From NCBI GenBank assembly GCA_963758025.1, contig CAVWUA010000007.1, positions 62,001-126,000 of the forward strand: 64,000 nt of DNA, read 5' to 3'. Shown here piece by piece: positions 9,087 through 16,823 of the stretch (position 1 is the stretch's first letter; every line of letters begins with the position of its first letter). The stretch is from CAVWUA01 sp963758025. Lineage in GTDB: Bacteria; Planctomycetota; Planctomycetia; Isosphaerales; Isosphaeraceae. The notes below the pieces were generated by a model. The model ran no database searches and had not been told where the DNA came from. It saw nothing but the letters and a program-made list of their open reading frames with translations. A program made the translations under genes and the position numbers.

Positions 9087-9725
9087 ATGCCAAGAACGAA
9101 GACGGACCCCTGGGGGTCGGCCGTGGCCCACTTGATCGCGGCCGACCCGCGCTGGACGCCAGTCATCGAGCGTGTCGGCCCTTGCCGTTTGCGTCCGCGC
9201 CGTGACCGCTTCGGCACGCTCGTCCGGGCGATCATCGGCCAGCAGATCTCCACCAAGGCCGCCGCGTCGATCGACGCCCGCCTGCGTGCCTTGACCGGCG
9301 ACCCGCATCGTCCCGAGGCGTTGCTCTCGGCCGGGGAAACCGTCCTGCGGTCCGCCGGGCTCTCGGGCGTGAAAGCCCGCTACGTCCTGAACCTGTCCGA
9401 GCACGTCGCCAGCGGCCGGCTCCCCCTGGCTCGCATCGGCCGCTGGGATGATGAGACGATCATCGCCCGCATGACCGAGGTGAAAGGGATCGGCCGCTGG
9501 ACGGCCGAGATGTTCCTCATCTTCGCCCTGAACCGCCCCGATATCCTTCCCGTGGCCGACCTGGGCGTGCGGGTCGGCCTGCGCGACCACCACGACCTGC
9601 CCGACCTGCCCGGCCCGAAGGACTGCGTCACCCTTGCCGAGCCCTGGCGGCCGTATCGCACGGTCGCCATGTGGTATCTCTGGCGGAAGCTGGACGTACC
9701 CACCACGAAGGCCGTTGCGCCGTAG
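9087..9725 (+). CDS. DNA-3-methyladenine glycosylase II (AlkA-like, HhH-GPD)
   Basis: 212-residue base-excision repair enzyme that removes alkylated purines by hydrolysing the N-glycosidic bond. It has LVRAIIGQQISTKAAASI, typical of the superfamily, and the helix-hairpin-helix EVKGIGRWTAEMFLIFAL followed by LPVADLGVRVG with the catalytic aspartate D158. The iron-sulphur cluster cysteines of MutY/Nth are absent, and the short length lacks the N-terminal domain of E. coli AlkA, as in many compact bacterial homologues. The final PYRTVAMWYLWRKLD is characteristic. ATG 9087 is 11 bases after the aminotransferase stop, so the two may be cotranscribed. Confidence 0.93.
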   Translation: MPRTKTDPWGSAVAHLIAADPRWTPVIERVGPCRLRPRRDRFGTLVRAIIGQQISTKAAASIDARLRALTGDPHRPEALLSAGETVLRSAGLSGVKARYVLNLSEHVASGRLPLARIGRWDDETIIARMTEVKGIGRWTAEMFLIFALNRPDILPVADLGVRVGLRDHHDLPDLPGPKDCVTLAEPWRPYRTVAMWYLWRKLDVPTTKAVAP

Positions 9726-9828
9726 CCGCGCGTTTTTGAGATTTCCCGCCGATTGCTGGACGTATCCGCCCCGGACGGTTCTACTTGTCTTCTCCCACCT
9801 TTGGACCGCGCCTCGGAGGCTTCGCGAC

Positions 9829-10341
9829 ATGACGCTACGGATCTCGATCCTCGCTCTCGCCCTGATCGTCCTGGGGTTTGCTCCCGACGATCGAGATAAG
9901 GAGCCGTTTCAGCCCGTACCCGACCGCAACGGCGTCTTGACGCTGCCCGCCGCGCGAGCCTCGGTGGAAGGAAAGGGCCTTCGCCTGACCGACGAGGACG
10001 CCGCCATCACCGGCTGGGGGACGCCGAACGCGGTCGCGTCCTGGCGGTTCACGGTGCCGGAATCGAAGACGTATCTGCTGATTATCGAATACGCCGCGAC
10101 CGGAAAAAACGCGAGCCGGGCGGAGGTCGAGGCGCAGATCGGCCGGACGCTCCGCATGGCGCCGATCCACGCAACCGGCGACGACGAGACGTTCCTGCCG
10201 CAGCCGATGGTCGATCCGGTCGCCCTGAAGGCGGGGACGCACCGGCTCGACCTGCGGGCCTTGAAGCTCGATCGCGGCATGACGCTCCTGGTCAAACGCA
10301 TCCGACTGGTTCCCGACGCCGAGAGGGGAGACGGGCCTTGA
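9829..10341 (+). CDS. Secreted beta-sandwich-like protein of unknown function
   Basis: 170 residues with an N-terminal signal peptide (MTLRISILALALIVLGFAP). The mature part resembles a carbohydrate-binding or galactose-binding-like sandwich: SWRFTVPESKTYLLIIEYAA, then a variable stretch, then LKAGTHRLDLRALKLDRGMTLL, the pattern of small secreted modules in planctomycetes. CGGAGG at 9814-9819 supports ATG 9829. Its stop overlaps the TTG start of the next gene (TTGA), which implies translational coupling with the amidohydrolase. It may help present or bind the enzyme's substrate, but this is inference. Confidence 0.6.
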   Translation: MTLRISILALALIVLGFAPDDRDKEPFQPVPDRNGVLTLPAARASVEGKGLRLTDEDAAITGWGTPNAVASWRFTVPESKTYLLIIEYAATGKNASRAEVEAQIGRTLRMAPIHATGDDETFLPQPMVDPVALKAGTHRLDLRALKLDRGMTLLVKRIRLVPDAERGDGP

Positions 10342-11900
10342 AGTTCGACATGCTGATCCGCAACGGCTGGGTGATCGACGGCACCGGCGGCCCGCCCTAC
10401 AAGGCGGACATCGCGCTTCTGGACATGATGATCGCCGACATGGGCCGTCTGGAAGGGGCCGAGGCCCCTGAGACGATCGACGCGGAGGGGCTGTACGTCG
10501 TCCCCGGTTTCATTGACACCCACGTTCACGGCGATCTGATGCTCCTGGCCGACCCGGTCCACCTGCCGGCCCTGAAGCAAGGGGTGACGACCTACATCCT
10601 CGGCCAGGACGGCAGCGCCTTCGCGCCGGCGTCTCCGGCGACGATGGACTACATGCGGCGTTACACCGCCGGATTCAACGGCAACCCGCCGGAGGTCGAG
10701 TCGAACTGGCGTACCGTCGAGGAGTACCTCGCCCGATTCGACCGCACGACGGCCCTGAACGTCGCCTACCTGATCCCGAACGGCAACGTCCGCCTGGAGG
10801 CCCTCGGGCACGATTCCCGTCCCGCCACCAACGACGACTTGAAACGGATGCAGGCGATCGTCCGCGAAGGGATGGACGCGGGGGCCGTCGGCCTCTCGAC
10901 CGGGCTCGACTACATCCCGAGTCGACACGCCGACGCGCGCGAAATCGCCGCCCTGTGCGAGGCGATCGTCCCGGATGATGGGGTGTACGTCACCCACATG
11001 CGGGCCTATGGACCGAACGCGCCGGTCGGGATGCGCGAGGTCTTTGAAATCTGCCAGCGGTCGGGGGTAGCCGGGCACATCTCGCACTACAACGGCCCGG
11101 CCGATATCCTCCTCCCCCTGATCGACGAGGGTCGTGCCCTGGGGCTGGATCTGACGTACGACACGTACCCGTACCTCGCCGGGAGCACGATCCTCGGCAT
11201 GGTCGCGCTTCCCCCCTCGGTGCAGGAAGGGGGGATCGAGGCGACGATCGACCGGCTGTCCGACCCGGCGACCCGGAAGACTCTGAACGCCGAGTGGTTC
11301 TCGAAGCCGACGCCGTACCCGCTCGATTTCATCACCCTGGCGATGGTGGCGAACCCCGAATGGCGGTGGGCGGAGGGCCTGAAGGTGCCCGAGGCCGCGA
11401 AGCAAGCCGGTCTGGCCCCCGGCGACTTCGTCTGCGAGATCCTCCTGGCCTCCGGCCTGGCCGTCGGGATCGTCGGGTTCCGCCCCGGCGACCGGACCGA
11501 CGAGGACGTCCGGGCGATCCTCCGCCACCCCGCGCACATGGCCGGCTCCGACGGGATCTTCTGCGGCGGCTTTCCCCACCCTCGCGGCTGGGGGGCCTTC
11601 GCCCGCTATCTCGGCCATCACACCCGCGAACTCGGCGACTACGACTGGGCCGAGGCCGTCACCCACCTCGCCGCCCACGCCGCGCGTCGCTACCGCCTGA
11701 CCGACCGTGGCCTCTTGCGTCCCGGCTTTGCCGCCGACATCGCCATCTTCGATCCGGTCACCATCACCGACCGTTCCACCTACGCCAACGGCCGCGCCTA
11801 CGCCGAAGGCATGCGTCACGTTCTCGTCAACGGCCAGCTCGCCCTCCGCAACGGCGAGCCGACCGGCGCCACGCCGGGACGGGCGCTGCGGCGAGGGTGA
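10338..11900 (+). CDS. D-aminoacylase / N-acyl-D-amino-acid deacylase-like amidohydrolase
   Basis: 520-residue metal-dependent amidohydrolase. N- and C-terminal beta-sandwich segments (MLIRNGWVIDGTGGPPYKAD; ITDRSTYANGRAYAEGMRHV) flank a TIM barrel with the metal motif FIDTHVHGD near residue 60, VYVTHMRAYG, the histidine of AGHISHYNG, and GSDGIFCGGFPHPRGWG with the catalytic aspartate. The family hydrolyses N-acyl-D-amino acids or related amides, but specificity cannot be deduced. No signal peptide is present. The start is TTG 10338, supported by GGGGAG at 10325-10330 and a 4-base overlap with the preceding stop, so the secreted protein and this enzyme are coupled. A family-B repeat begins 16 bases after the stop. 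Confidence 0.88.
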   Translation: MKFDMLIRNGWVIDGTGGPPYKADIALLDMMIADMGRLEGAEAPETIDAEGLYVVPGFIDTHVHGDLMLLADPVHLPALKQGVTTYILGQDGSAFAPASPATMDYMRRYTAGFNGNPPEVESNWRTVEEYLARFDRTTALNVAYLIPNGNVRLEALGHDSRPATNDDLKRMQAIVREGMDAGAVGLSTGLDYIPSRHADAREIAALCEAIVPDDGVYVTHMRAYGPNAPVGMREVFEICQRSGVAGHISHYNGPADILLPLIDEGRALGLDLTYDTYPYLAGSTILGMVALPPSVQEGGIEATIDRLSDPATRKTLNAEWFSKPTPYPLDFITLAMVANPEWRWAEGLKVPEAAKQAGLAPGDFVCEILLASGLAVGIVGFRPGDRTDEDVRAILRHPAHMAGSDGIFCGGFPHPRGWGAFARYLGHHTRELGDYDWAEAVTHLAAHAARRYRLTDRGLLRPGFAADIAIFDPVTITDRSTYANGRAYAEGMRHVLVNGQLALRNGEPTGATPGRALRRG

Positions 11901-11915
11901 TGAAGCGTATCTCGC

Positions 11916-12022
11916 CGAAACGCAAAGTCGCTCAGGAAGAGCGTAAAGCAGAGGGGACAGCTCCACCCCTTTCTTCCTTGGCGTAACTTCGCGCCTTCGC
12001 GGCTCTGCGAGAATCGCTTTTT
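11916..12022. repeat. Dispersed repeat family B, copy 1
   Basis: The stretch has CGCAAAG and GCGTAAAG words on one side and CTTGGCG, CTTCGCGCC and CTTCGCGGC on the other, forming an imperfect inverted repeat around a central spacer. Related sequence occurs at 17224-17275, 18705-18857 and, more weakly, 55335-55490. It carries no ORF of its own. Confidence 0.5.
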
Positions 12023-12109
12023 CGACCAGGATCACGCCGAATCTCGCTATTGATATACTGGAGAGACCCAACTCACCGCCCAATCGAGCGGACGCCTGGA
12101 GAGAAAACG

Positions 12110-12775
12110 ATGACCCTGTCCCGAACACACCAAAACCGCCGCAACTTCCTGGGTAGCCTCGCCTTCGGCGCGGCCTTCTTCACGACCCGGGGCCTCTTCG
12201 CCGAGGAGCTGGTCCGCACGCCTCCGCAGACCGAAGGGCCGTTCTATCCCGATAAGCTTCCCCTCGACACCGATAACGACCTGCTGATCATCAACGACAG
12301 CATCACCCCCGCCGTCGGCGAGGTGACGCACCTGAGCGGCCGGATTCTCGACGCCAACGGGAACCCGATCCGCAACGCCCTCGTCGAGATCTGGCAGGTG
12401 GACAACGACGGGGCCTACATCCACTCCCGCGACCCGCACCACCGCGAAGAACACGACGCGAATTTCCAGGGGTATGGCCGCTTCCTGACCGGCTCCAGCG
12501 GCGAATACTACTTCCGCACGATCAAGCCCGTTCCCTATACTGGCAGGACTCCCCATATTCACTACAAGGTTCGCAAGGGGGAGAAGGAACTGATCACGAC
12601 CCAGTGCTACGTCAAGGGCCACCCAGGCAACGAGCGGGACGGCATCTACCGCAGCATTCGCGACCCGAAGGCTCGTGATTCCGTCACCGTGGACTTCTCG
12701 CCAGTCCCCGACTCGAAGATCGGTGAACTCGCGGCACGATTCGATGTTGTCCTCGGATTCACGCCCGAAGGCTGA
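12110..12775 (+). CDS. Intradiol ring-cleavage dioxygenase, Tat-exported
   Basis: 221-residue non-heme iron(III) dioxygenase of the protocatechuate/catechol 1,2-dioxygenase superfamily, which opens ortho-dihydroxylated aromatic rings between the hydroxyl groups. It shows TEGPFYPD, LSGRILDANGNPIRNALVEI, WQVDNDGAYIH with the first tyrosine ligand, then YYFRTIKPVPYTGRTPHIHY supplying the second tyrosine and the HxH pair. The N-terminus has a twin-arginine-like signal (NRRNFLGSLAFGAAFF). Standalone exported members of this superfamily have uncertain substrates. ATG 12110 is preceded by GGAGAG. The gene stands alone between a repeat and the repeat-rich accessory stretch. No aromatic-degradation genes accompany it. 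Confidence 0.88.
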   Translation: MTLSRTHQNRRNFLGSLAFGAAFFTTRGLFAEELVRTPPQTEGPFYPDKLPLDTDNDLLIINDSITPAVGEVTHLSGRILDANGNPIRNALVEIWQVDNDGAYIHSRDPHHREEHDANFQGYGRFLTGSSGEYYFRTIKPVPYTGRTPHIHYKVRKGEKELITTQCYVKGHPGNERDGIYRSIRDPKARDSVTVDFSPVPDSKIGELAARFDVVLGFTPEG

Positions 12776-12785
12776 GGTCGAAGCC

Positions 12786-12908
12786 GGGTAGGGTGCGTCA
12801 GAAAAGTCGCACCTGATTGGCTCGGCTCGCCGGGGCAGCCAGTAGAGTCCGCCATGGATCTCTTCCTATCAGCACGGTCCGCGCGGCGGACCCTACCAGG
12901 CTGCTGGA
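12786..12908. repeat. Dispersed repeat family A, copy 1
   Basis: Two modules. One is GTAGGGTGCGTC, a short spacer and GTCGCACC (12788-12813). The second runs from GTAGAGTCCGCC (12842) to CACGGTCCGCGCGGCGGACC and CTACCAGGCT (about 12873-12904), so its ends are imperfect inverted repeats. Copies 2 and 3 lie at 14330-14398 and 16719-16823. It abuts the truncated transposase reading frame. Confidence 0.6.
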
Positions 12909-13039
12909 GGCGTCACCTGTGGGCCCGCGGGTTCTTCGTGGTCAGCTCGGGCAACGTGACCGACGCGGTGATCATGGAGTACATCCGGACGCGGGAGATG
13001 CACAAGGACGACGACGATTTCCGAGTGGAGGAAGCCTGA
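12905..13039 (+). pseudogene. IS200/IS605-type transposase (TnpA) C-terminal remnant
   Basis: The reading frame encodes WRRHLWARGFFVVSSGNVTD, then VIMEYIRTREMH and DDDDFRVEEA with TGA at 13037-13039. This matches the C-terminal end of Y1/HUH single-strand transposases, where RxLWxRGYFV.SSGNVTDEVI.EYI is followed by an acidic tail. The HUH motif, the catalytic tyrosine region and the whole N-terminal half are missing. The frame runs directly into the family-A repeat at its 5' side, which may have replaced or deleted the rest. It is a dead remnant. Confidence 0.7.
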
Positions 13040-13105
13040 GTGGGCCGTACCCAGTCGGGCTTTCAGCCGACTTATGAACCCACCGGCTTTCAGCCGGTGG
13101 TAATT
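12905..13105 (+). mobile_element. IS200/IS605 right-end remnant with subterminal hairpins
   Basis: After the transposase stop come two similar hairpins. One has arms AGTCGG at 13053-13058 and CCGACT at 13067-13072; the other is CCACCGGC TTTCA GCCGGTGG at 13080-13100, an 8-bp perfect stem with a 5-nt loop. IS200/IS605 elements carry such imperfect palindromes near their ends as transposase recognition sites, so transposase tail plus hairpin mark the right end. The left end was not found. Confidence 0.65.
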
Positions 13106-13270
13106 CAGTACTATTGATCATTTGCAAGTGCCTAAGTTTGGCGTTGACAGCGGCAATGGGATGGTTTCTTCTGGGGCACACACGCCACGAGCTCCGCATT
13201 GAGGTGGCAAGTTAAGCCGAGAGATCGAACAGCTCGACGTCTCGAACGACATAGGCTTGGAGGCCGACTC

Positions 13271-14200
13271 GTGACGACAAACACGAAGAGACGGGGGTTC
13301 ACGCTGATCGAGCTGCTCGTCGTCGTCTCCGTCATCGCGATCCTGATCGCACTGATCCTGCCGGCCGTCCAGGCGCCAGGGAATCGGCAAGGCGGATTCA
13401 ATGTACGAACAATCTCAAGCAAATCGGCCTGGCCATCCACGGCCACGCCCAGGCCCATGGGAAATTCCCCCCCGGCAGAGGGTCGCCGGTCGCCGATGCC
13501 TCGCTCCTCGTCCTGATCCTCCCGTTCCTCGAACAACAGCCGCTCTTCAACTCGATCAACATGTCCGACATGGACACGTTCTCGGTCCTGATCGATGCCA
13601 ACTCCACGGCGATGATGAATGTCCCATCGGCGTTCCTCTGCCCCTCCGAGTCCTCAGGGCCTCGGTCGCAGCGCGATCGGACGAACTATGCGGGGAACGC
13701 GGGCCAGGACTCCGGGCGGGGCGAGGGGGTGTTCATCCGCGAACCCTTGTCCTCCGCCGAGATACCCGACGGGCTTTCGCAGACCGTGGGGGTGTCCGAG
13801 TGGATCGCCGGGGTGGGCACCCCGCAGCGTCCCGACCGGCTCGGGTCGATCTTCCGATTGCCCCCGGCCCCGACACCGAACAGCCTGACGGAATTCTCGC
13901 AGCTCTTCGCGAGCGTCTCCCCCGGCCAGGCGACGATCACCCATCCCGAAAAGGGCATCCCCTGGATCGCGGGAGGTTTATCTTGTTCTCAGTACAACCA
14001 CGCATTGACACCAAATCGCCCATCTTGTCGCGGCGAGCGAGTTCCGAGCAACCACCGCCGGCAGCCGCCATGTTCGGGGAGCCAATGCCCTGACGATGGA
14101 CGGCAGCGTCCACTTCGTGAAGGATTCGATCGACGCCCGCGTCTGGTCCGCCCTCGGCACCAGGATGGGCGGAGAGGTCGTCGATAAGCAATTCCCCTGA
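13271..14200 (+). CDS. DUF1559 family protein with prepilin-type N-terminus (two frame breaks)
   Basis: About 309 residues when stitched. The N-terminus KRRGFTLIELLVVVSVIAIL is a type IV prepilin/pseudopilin cleavage-methylation signal with its hydrophobic helix, ending ILPAVQ. After a break near 13375 the standard CTNNLKQIGLAIHGHAQAHG, LILPFLEQQPLFNSIN, FLCPSES and TNYAGNAGQDSG segments follow. A second break near 14035 leads to RHVRGANALTMDGSVHFV, which contains the diagnostic H-x9-DG, and a TGA at 14198-14200. DUF1559 proteins are greatly expanded in planctomycetes and probably surface-associated; their exact role is unknown. The GTG start at 13271 precedes TTNTKRRGF. Only single-base shifts separate the segments, so the gene may be intact in the organism. 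Confidence 0.85.
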
Positions 14201-14282
14201 GATTGGCCTCTTCGGTGTTAACCCACCGTTTTTGTTTTGTCTTGACCGAACCATCCGTGACCAGCACCAAGGAGAAGAGACG

Positions 14283-14339
14283 ATGAGGATCACGAGCTTT
14301 TTCTGCGGCACGTCGCACGTCCTGCGGGCAGCCTGGTAG
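14283..14339 (+). other. Short ORF (18 codons), possibly a gene start cut by repeat A
   Basis: AAGGAG at 14270-14275 is well placed for ATG 14283, which begins MRITSFFCGTSHVLRAAW. The stop TAG at 14337-14339 lies inside the left end of family-A repeat copy 2 (TGGTAGGATCCG). A good ribosome site leading into a peptide ended by a repeat suggests a coding sequence truncated by repeat insertion, but chance is not excluded. Confidence 0.3.
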
Positions 14340-14398
14340 GATCCGCCGTGTGGGCCTCTTCATATTAGCACGGTCCGCACGGCGAACCCTACAAGGCT
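14330..14398. repeat. Dispersed repeat family A, copy 2
   Basis: GGTAGGATCCGCCGTG at the left and CACGGTCCGCACGGCG then AACCCTACAAGGCT at the right form an imperfect inverted repeat around GGGCCTCTTCATATTAG. The right part nearly matches copy 1 (CACGGTCCGCGCGGCGGACC then CTACCAGGCT). Confidence 0.6.
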
Positions 14399-14409
14399 TA
14401 TGATGTTTC

Positions 14410-14455
14410 GACCATGATTTTCCTTGGCTGGAGAGGCCAAACATGGTCTTTATTT
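14410..14455 (+). terminator. Compound hairpin followed by T-rich tract
   Basis: Outer arms GACCATG (14410-14416) and CATGGTC (14442-14448) enclose inner arms TTGGC (14424-14428) and GCCAA (14436-14440); TTTATTTC follows. It lies 210 bases after the DUF1559 stop and could end its transcript or the short ORF. It also opens an AT-rich island (14401-14510), unusual here, which ends in TTTAGATAAATTTTTAC and may hold the promoter of the next gene. Confidence 0.45.
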
Positions 14456-14530
14456 CAGCTTCTTTCAGATAGCATAAATATGTGTTTTAGATAAATTTTT
14501 ACAAGATTGATCGCGAGGGGGCTGGGGGCA

Positions 14531-15592
14531 ATGAAACTTCAGACAAAAACTGGTAGAACGCTATTTAGTGCAATAATTCTCGCCTTCTGTCTCAATTGTT
14601 CGGCGGTCCTCGCATATGCCGGATCGCTCGATCGTCAGAGCCTACACGATGAGCTGAAACAGTTGTGGGACAGCTTGAGCACTCTGGAGTTTCGCAGCGA
14701 ATCTTACGAGATCGATTCCCGAGGCCGGCCCGATCGGACGAAGACCTTCATCTCCGAGTACGCCGTCGCTCCCGGTGGCCGACTCGCGGTCAAGGTTTAT
14801 TTTGGGGGGAACGGACAGGCCCCGAAGTTGGTGCAAGATGCGCGTTACGACGGAACCCACCGAATCGATGTGCAGACACTCCCTGATGAGCCAAAGACCG
14901 TGGACATGGTGCGTGTCACGAACAGGTCGGATCGGGAGCATCTTTTTGACGGGCACATGAATGAGGTATTGTGGCTGTTCGCGCCCGATGGAAAACCGGT
15001 TGATACGTACATTAAGGATGATGCGGAGATCGACGTTCGGCCGGGGCCGGATGGCGGAGAGAACGTTGTTGTCGCCTGTGATATCCCGAGAGGTCGAACA
15101 CTTCGGTTCGAACTTGCCCCAGACCACGATTACCTTCCCCGCCGTGTTGAGCTTCGCGCGGAGGGGGTGGAGCACATTTACGAGGTCACTCGCTTTGGGC
15201 GTGACAATGGCCGTTGGTTTCCGGTGGAAGGAACCAAGCTCACGCGAGACGGGCAAGGAGTCAAGCGACGGCGATTCGAGGTCGATGGACTGAGGATCAA
15301 TCGTACCATCGCCGCCTCGACGTTCACGATGCCGCGCAAGCTCGAAGACGGGGCCGTGATCCTGGACAGGACCTCGCTCCATAGGTCGCGGGTTGTCGGC
15401 GGTCCGGATGCGCGAATCGAATTTGTGGAGCGGCACCCCGCGTCCTTCGCGGAGGAGGCCGAGGGGGAGCCGATCGTCGCGTCGCGTTCCCCCGCTCGCT
15501 TCCCCACCGCCCTTGTGCTGGGATCGGTCTCGCTGGGGGCCTTGGTCCTCGCGGCGATCATCTACCACCTACGTGGGCGGGACGTTCGTTGA
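14531..15592 (+). CDS. Secreted protein with C-terminal membrane anchor, unknown function
   Basis: 353 residues. A signal peptide (LFSAIILAFCLNCSAVLAYA) is followed by a beta-rich domain: LHDELKQLWDSLSTLEFRSE, GGRLAVKVYFGG, MNEVLWLFAPDGKPVDTYI, HDYLPRRVELRAEGVEHIYE and GRWFPVEGTKLTR. This resembles the LolA-like/outer-membrane lipoprotein-sorting fold seen in many planctomycete exported proteins, though the match is only by pattern. The C-terminus has a single transmembrane helix (TALVLGSVSLGALVLAAIIY) and a short basic tail (HLRGRDVR). ATG 14531 is preceded by GGGGG, and the signal peptide starts shortly after. It lies 85 bases ahead of a DUF1559 gene and may work at the same surface. AT-rich DNA precedes it. 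Confidence 0.65.
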   Translation: MKLQTKTGRTLFSAIILAFCLNCSAVLAYAGSLDRQSLHDELKQLWDSLSTLEFRSESYEIDSRGRPDRTKTFISEYAVAPGGRLAVKVYFGGNGQAPKLVQDARYDGTHRIDVQTLPDEPKTVDMVRVTNRSDREHLFDGHMNEVLWLFAPDGKPVDTYIKDDAEIDVRPGPDGGENVVVACDIPRGRTLRFELAPDHDYLPRRVELRAEGVEHIYEVTRFGRDNGRWFPVEGTKLTRDGQGVKRRRFEVDGLRINRTIAASTFTMPRKLEDGAVILDRTSLHRSRVVGGPDARIEFVERHPASFAEEAEGEPIVASRSPARFPTALVLGSVSLGALVLAAIIYHLRGRDVR

Positions 15593-15677
15593 AGTCGGCC
15601 ACCGGTTCTTCGATCCATCGCCTTCAGCGCAAGTCGGTTGATGCATACACGAACATGCGGCATCGGGGAGGATGATC

Positions 15678-16709
15678 ATGCGTCGGCTCGCGTTGTCCAA
15701 GTCGCGATCGGCGTTCACGCTCATCGAGTGCCTTGTCGTGCTCGGGATTGTCGGCCTGCTGGCCGCGCTGGTCTTGCCCGCGGTCCAGCAGGCCCGCGAG
15801 GCCGCCCGTCGAGTCCGCTGCGCTAATAACCTGCGTCAGATCGGGCTGGCGACGCAAGCCTATCATGCCACGTTCGACTTGTTCCCAATTCCTTACGGGA
15901 TGATGAACCAGGCGAATGGCCGGACCTCCATGTTGAAGTCCTTCTCGATCTTCACCCAGATCCTTCCGCAACTGGATCAGGCCCCTCTTTTCCATGCTTG
16001 CAACTTCGAAGTGCCACATTACGATCCCTACATGAAATTCTGGGTCGGAGGTTCATACATTACCCGAGGTTATGAGTCCAACACGACGGCCATGGCCACG
16101 ACCCTTGATGTCCTGCTCTGCCCCTCCGATGGCGGGAATGGTGATCCTGGCTGGACCGGCGGCTCGAACTATCGCGCGAACCTCGGAACTGAAATGTCGT
16201 ACTCCTCAGTGAACGGCCCTCTCATGAATAGTCTGCGGTTCGTCTCCGCCGCCGCGACGCGCGACGGTCTCAGCAACACGGTCGCGTTCTCCGAGAAACT
16301 TCGCGGCCGAGTCGACGGCACGGTCCTTGACCCACGGACGGACATCATCGCCGTCGGACTCCTCGGTTTGAATATTTCCGTCGAGAAGGCACGGGCGGCC
16401 TGCGGGTCCCAGCGCGGCATGCCTCGCGGGTTCGTGACGGCCACGGGCCTATGCTGGTTCACCGGCACCCTCACCCATACGTGTTATAACCACACCCTCA
16501 CGCCTAACAGCACCATCCCCGACTGCACGGCCTCGGCCTCGGCGCCGATCGATGGACTCATGGGAGCGCGTAGCAACCATCCCGGCGGCGTGCACGCGGC
16601 GATGGCGGACGGCTCCGTCCGGTTCATCCGTGACACGATCGCTCAAGAGACGTGGTCGTCCCTCGGGTCGTGCGCGAGCGGAGAAGTGGTGTCCGCTGAA
16701 GAGTATTAA
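15678..16709 (+). CDS. DUF1559 family protein with prepilin-type N-terminus
   Basis: 343-residue, unbroken member of the planctomycete DUF1559 group. The N-terminal SRSAFTLIECLVVLGIVGLL carries the prepilin peptidase site and hydrophobic helix, followed by LPAVQQAREAARRVRCANNL and RQIGLATQAYHATFDLFP. The middle contains ILPQLDQAPLFHACNF, LLCPSDGGNGD and SNYRANLGTE. The C-terminus has CYNHTLTPNSTIPDC and then NHPGGVHAAMADGSVRFI with the H-x9-DG motif. It is probably exported and assembled or anchored at the cell surface; its function is unproven. ATG 15678 is preferred over ATG 15672 because GGGGAGG at 15665-15671 is then six bases away. Confidence 0.9.
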   Translation: MRRLALSKSRSAFTLIECLVVLGIVGLLAALVLPAVQQAREAARRVRCANNLRQIGLATQAYHATFDLFPIPYGMMNQANGRTSMLKSFSIFTQILPQLDQAPLFHACNFEVPHYDPYMKFWVGGSYITRGYESNTTAMATTLDVLLCPSDGGNGDPGWTGGSNYRANLGTEMSYSSVNGPLMNSLRFVSAAATRDGLSNTVAFSEKLRGRVDGTVLDPRTDIIAVGLLGLNISVEKARAACGSQRGMPRGFVTATGLCWFTGTLTHTCYNHTLTPNSTIPDCTASASAPIDGLMGARSNHPGGVHAAMADGSVRFIRDTIAQETWSSLGSCASGEVVSAEEY

Positions 16710-16718
16710 TAATCGTTA

Positions 16719-16823
16719 GCCGGGTCGGGCCCGTTGTGCGAACCGCTTCACATCTGCACGGCCCGCGCGGCGGACCCTACCCGGCTGTTCGTGGTGCGTC
16801 CGAGAGACGCACCCTACTCGGCT
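16719..16823. repeat. Dispersed repeat family A, copy 3 (both modules)
   Basis: CACGGCCCGCGCGGCGGACC followed by CTACCCGGCT (16757-16786) matches the right arm of copies 1 and 2. It is followed by GGTGCGTCCGAGAGACGCACC and CTACTCGGCTT (16793-16823), a hairpin equivalent to the GTAGGGTGCGTC module that precedes copy 1. The order of the two modules is therefore reversed. The copy ends at the phhB stop. Confidence 0.6.

Noticed and set aside
13144..13172. Promoter TTGACA at 13144-13149 before the DUF1559 gene
   Set aside because: The -35 is consensus but the -10 at the proper distance (TCTTCT) is poor, so it is not supported.
12776..16823. CRISPR array suggested by repeated GTAGGG/CCCTAC units
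   Set aside because: Only three copies with unequal long spacing, no uniform repeats or spacers and no cas genes.
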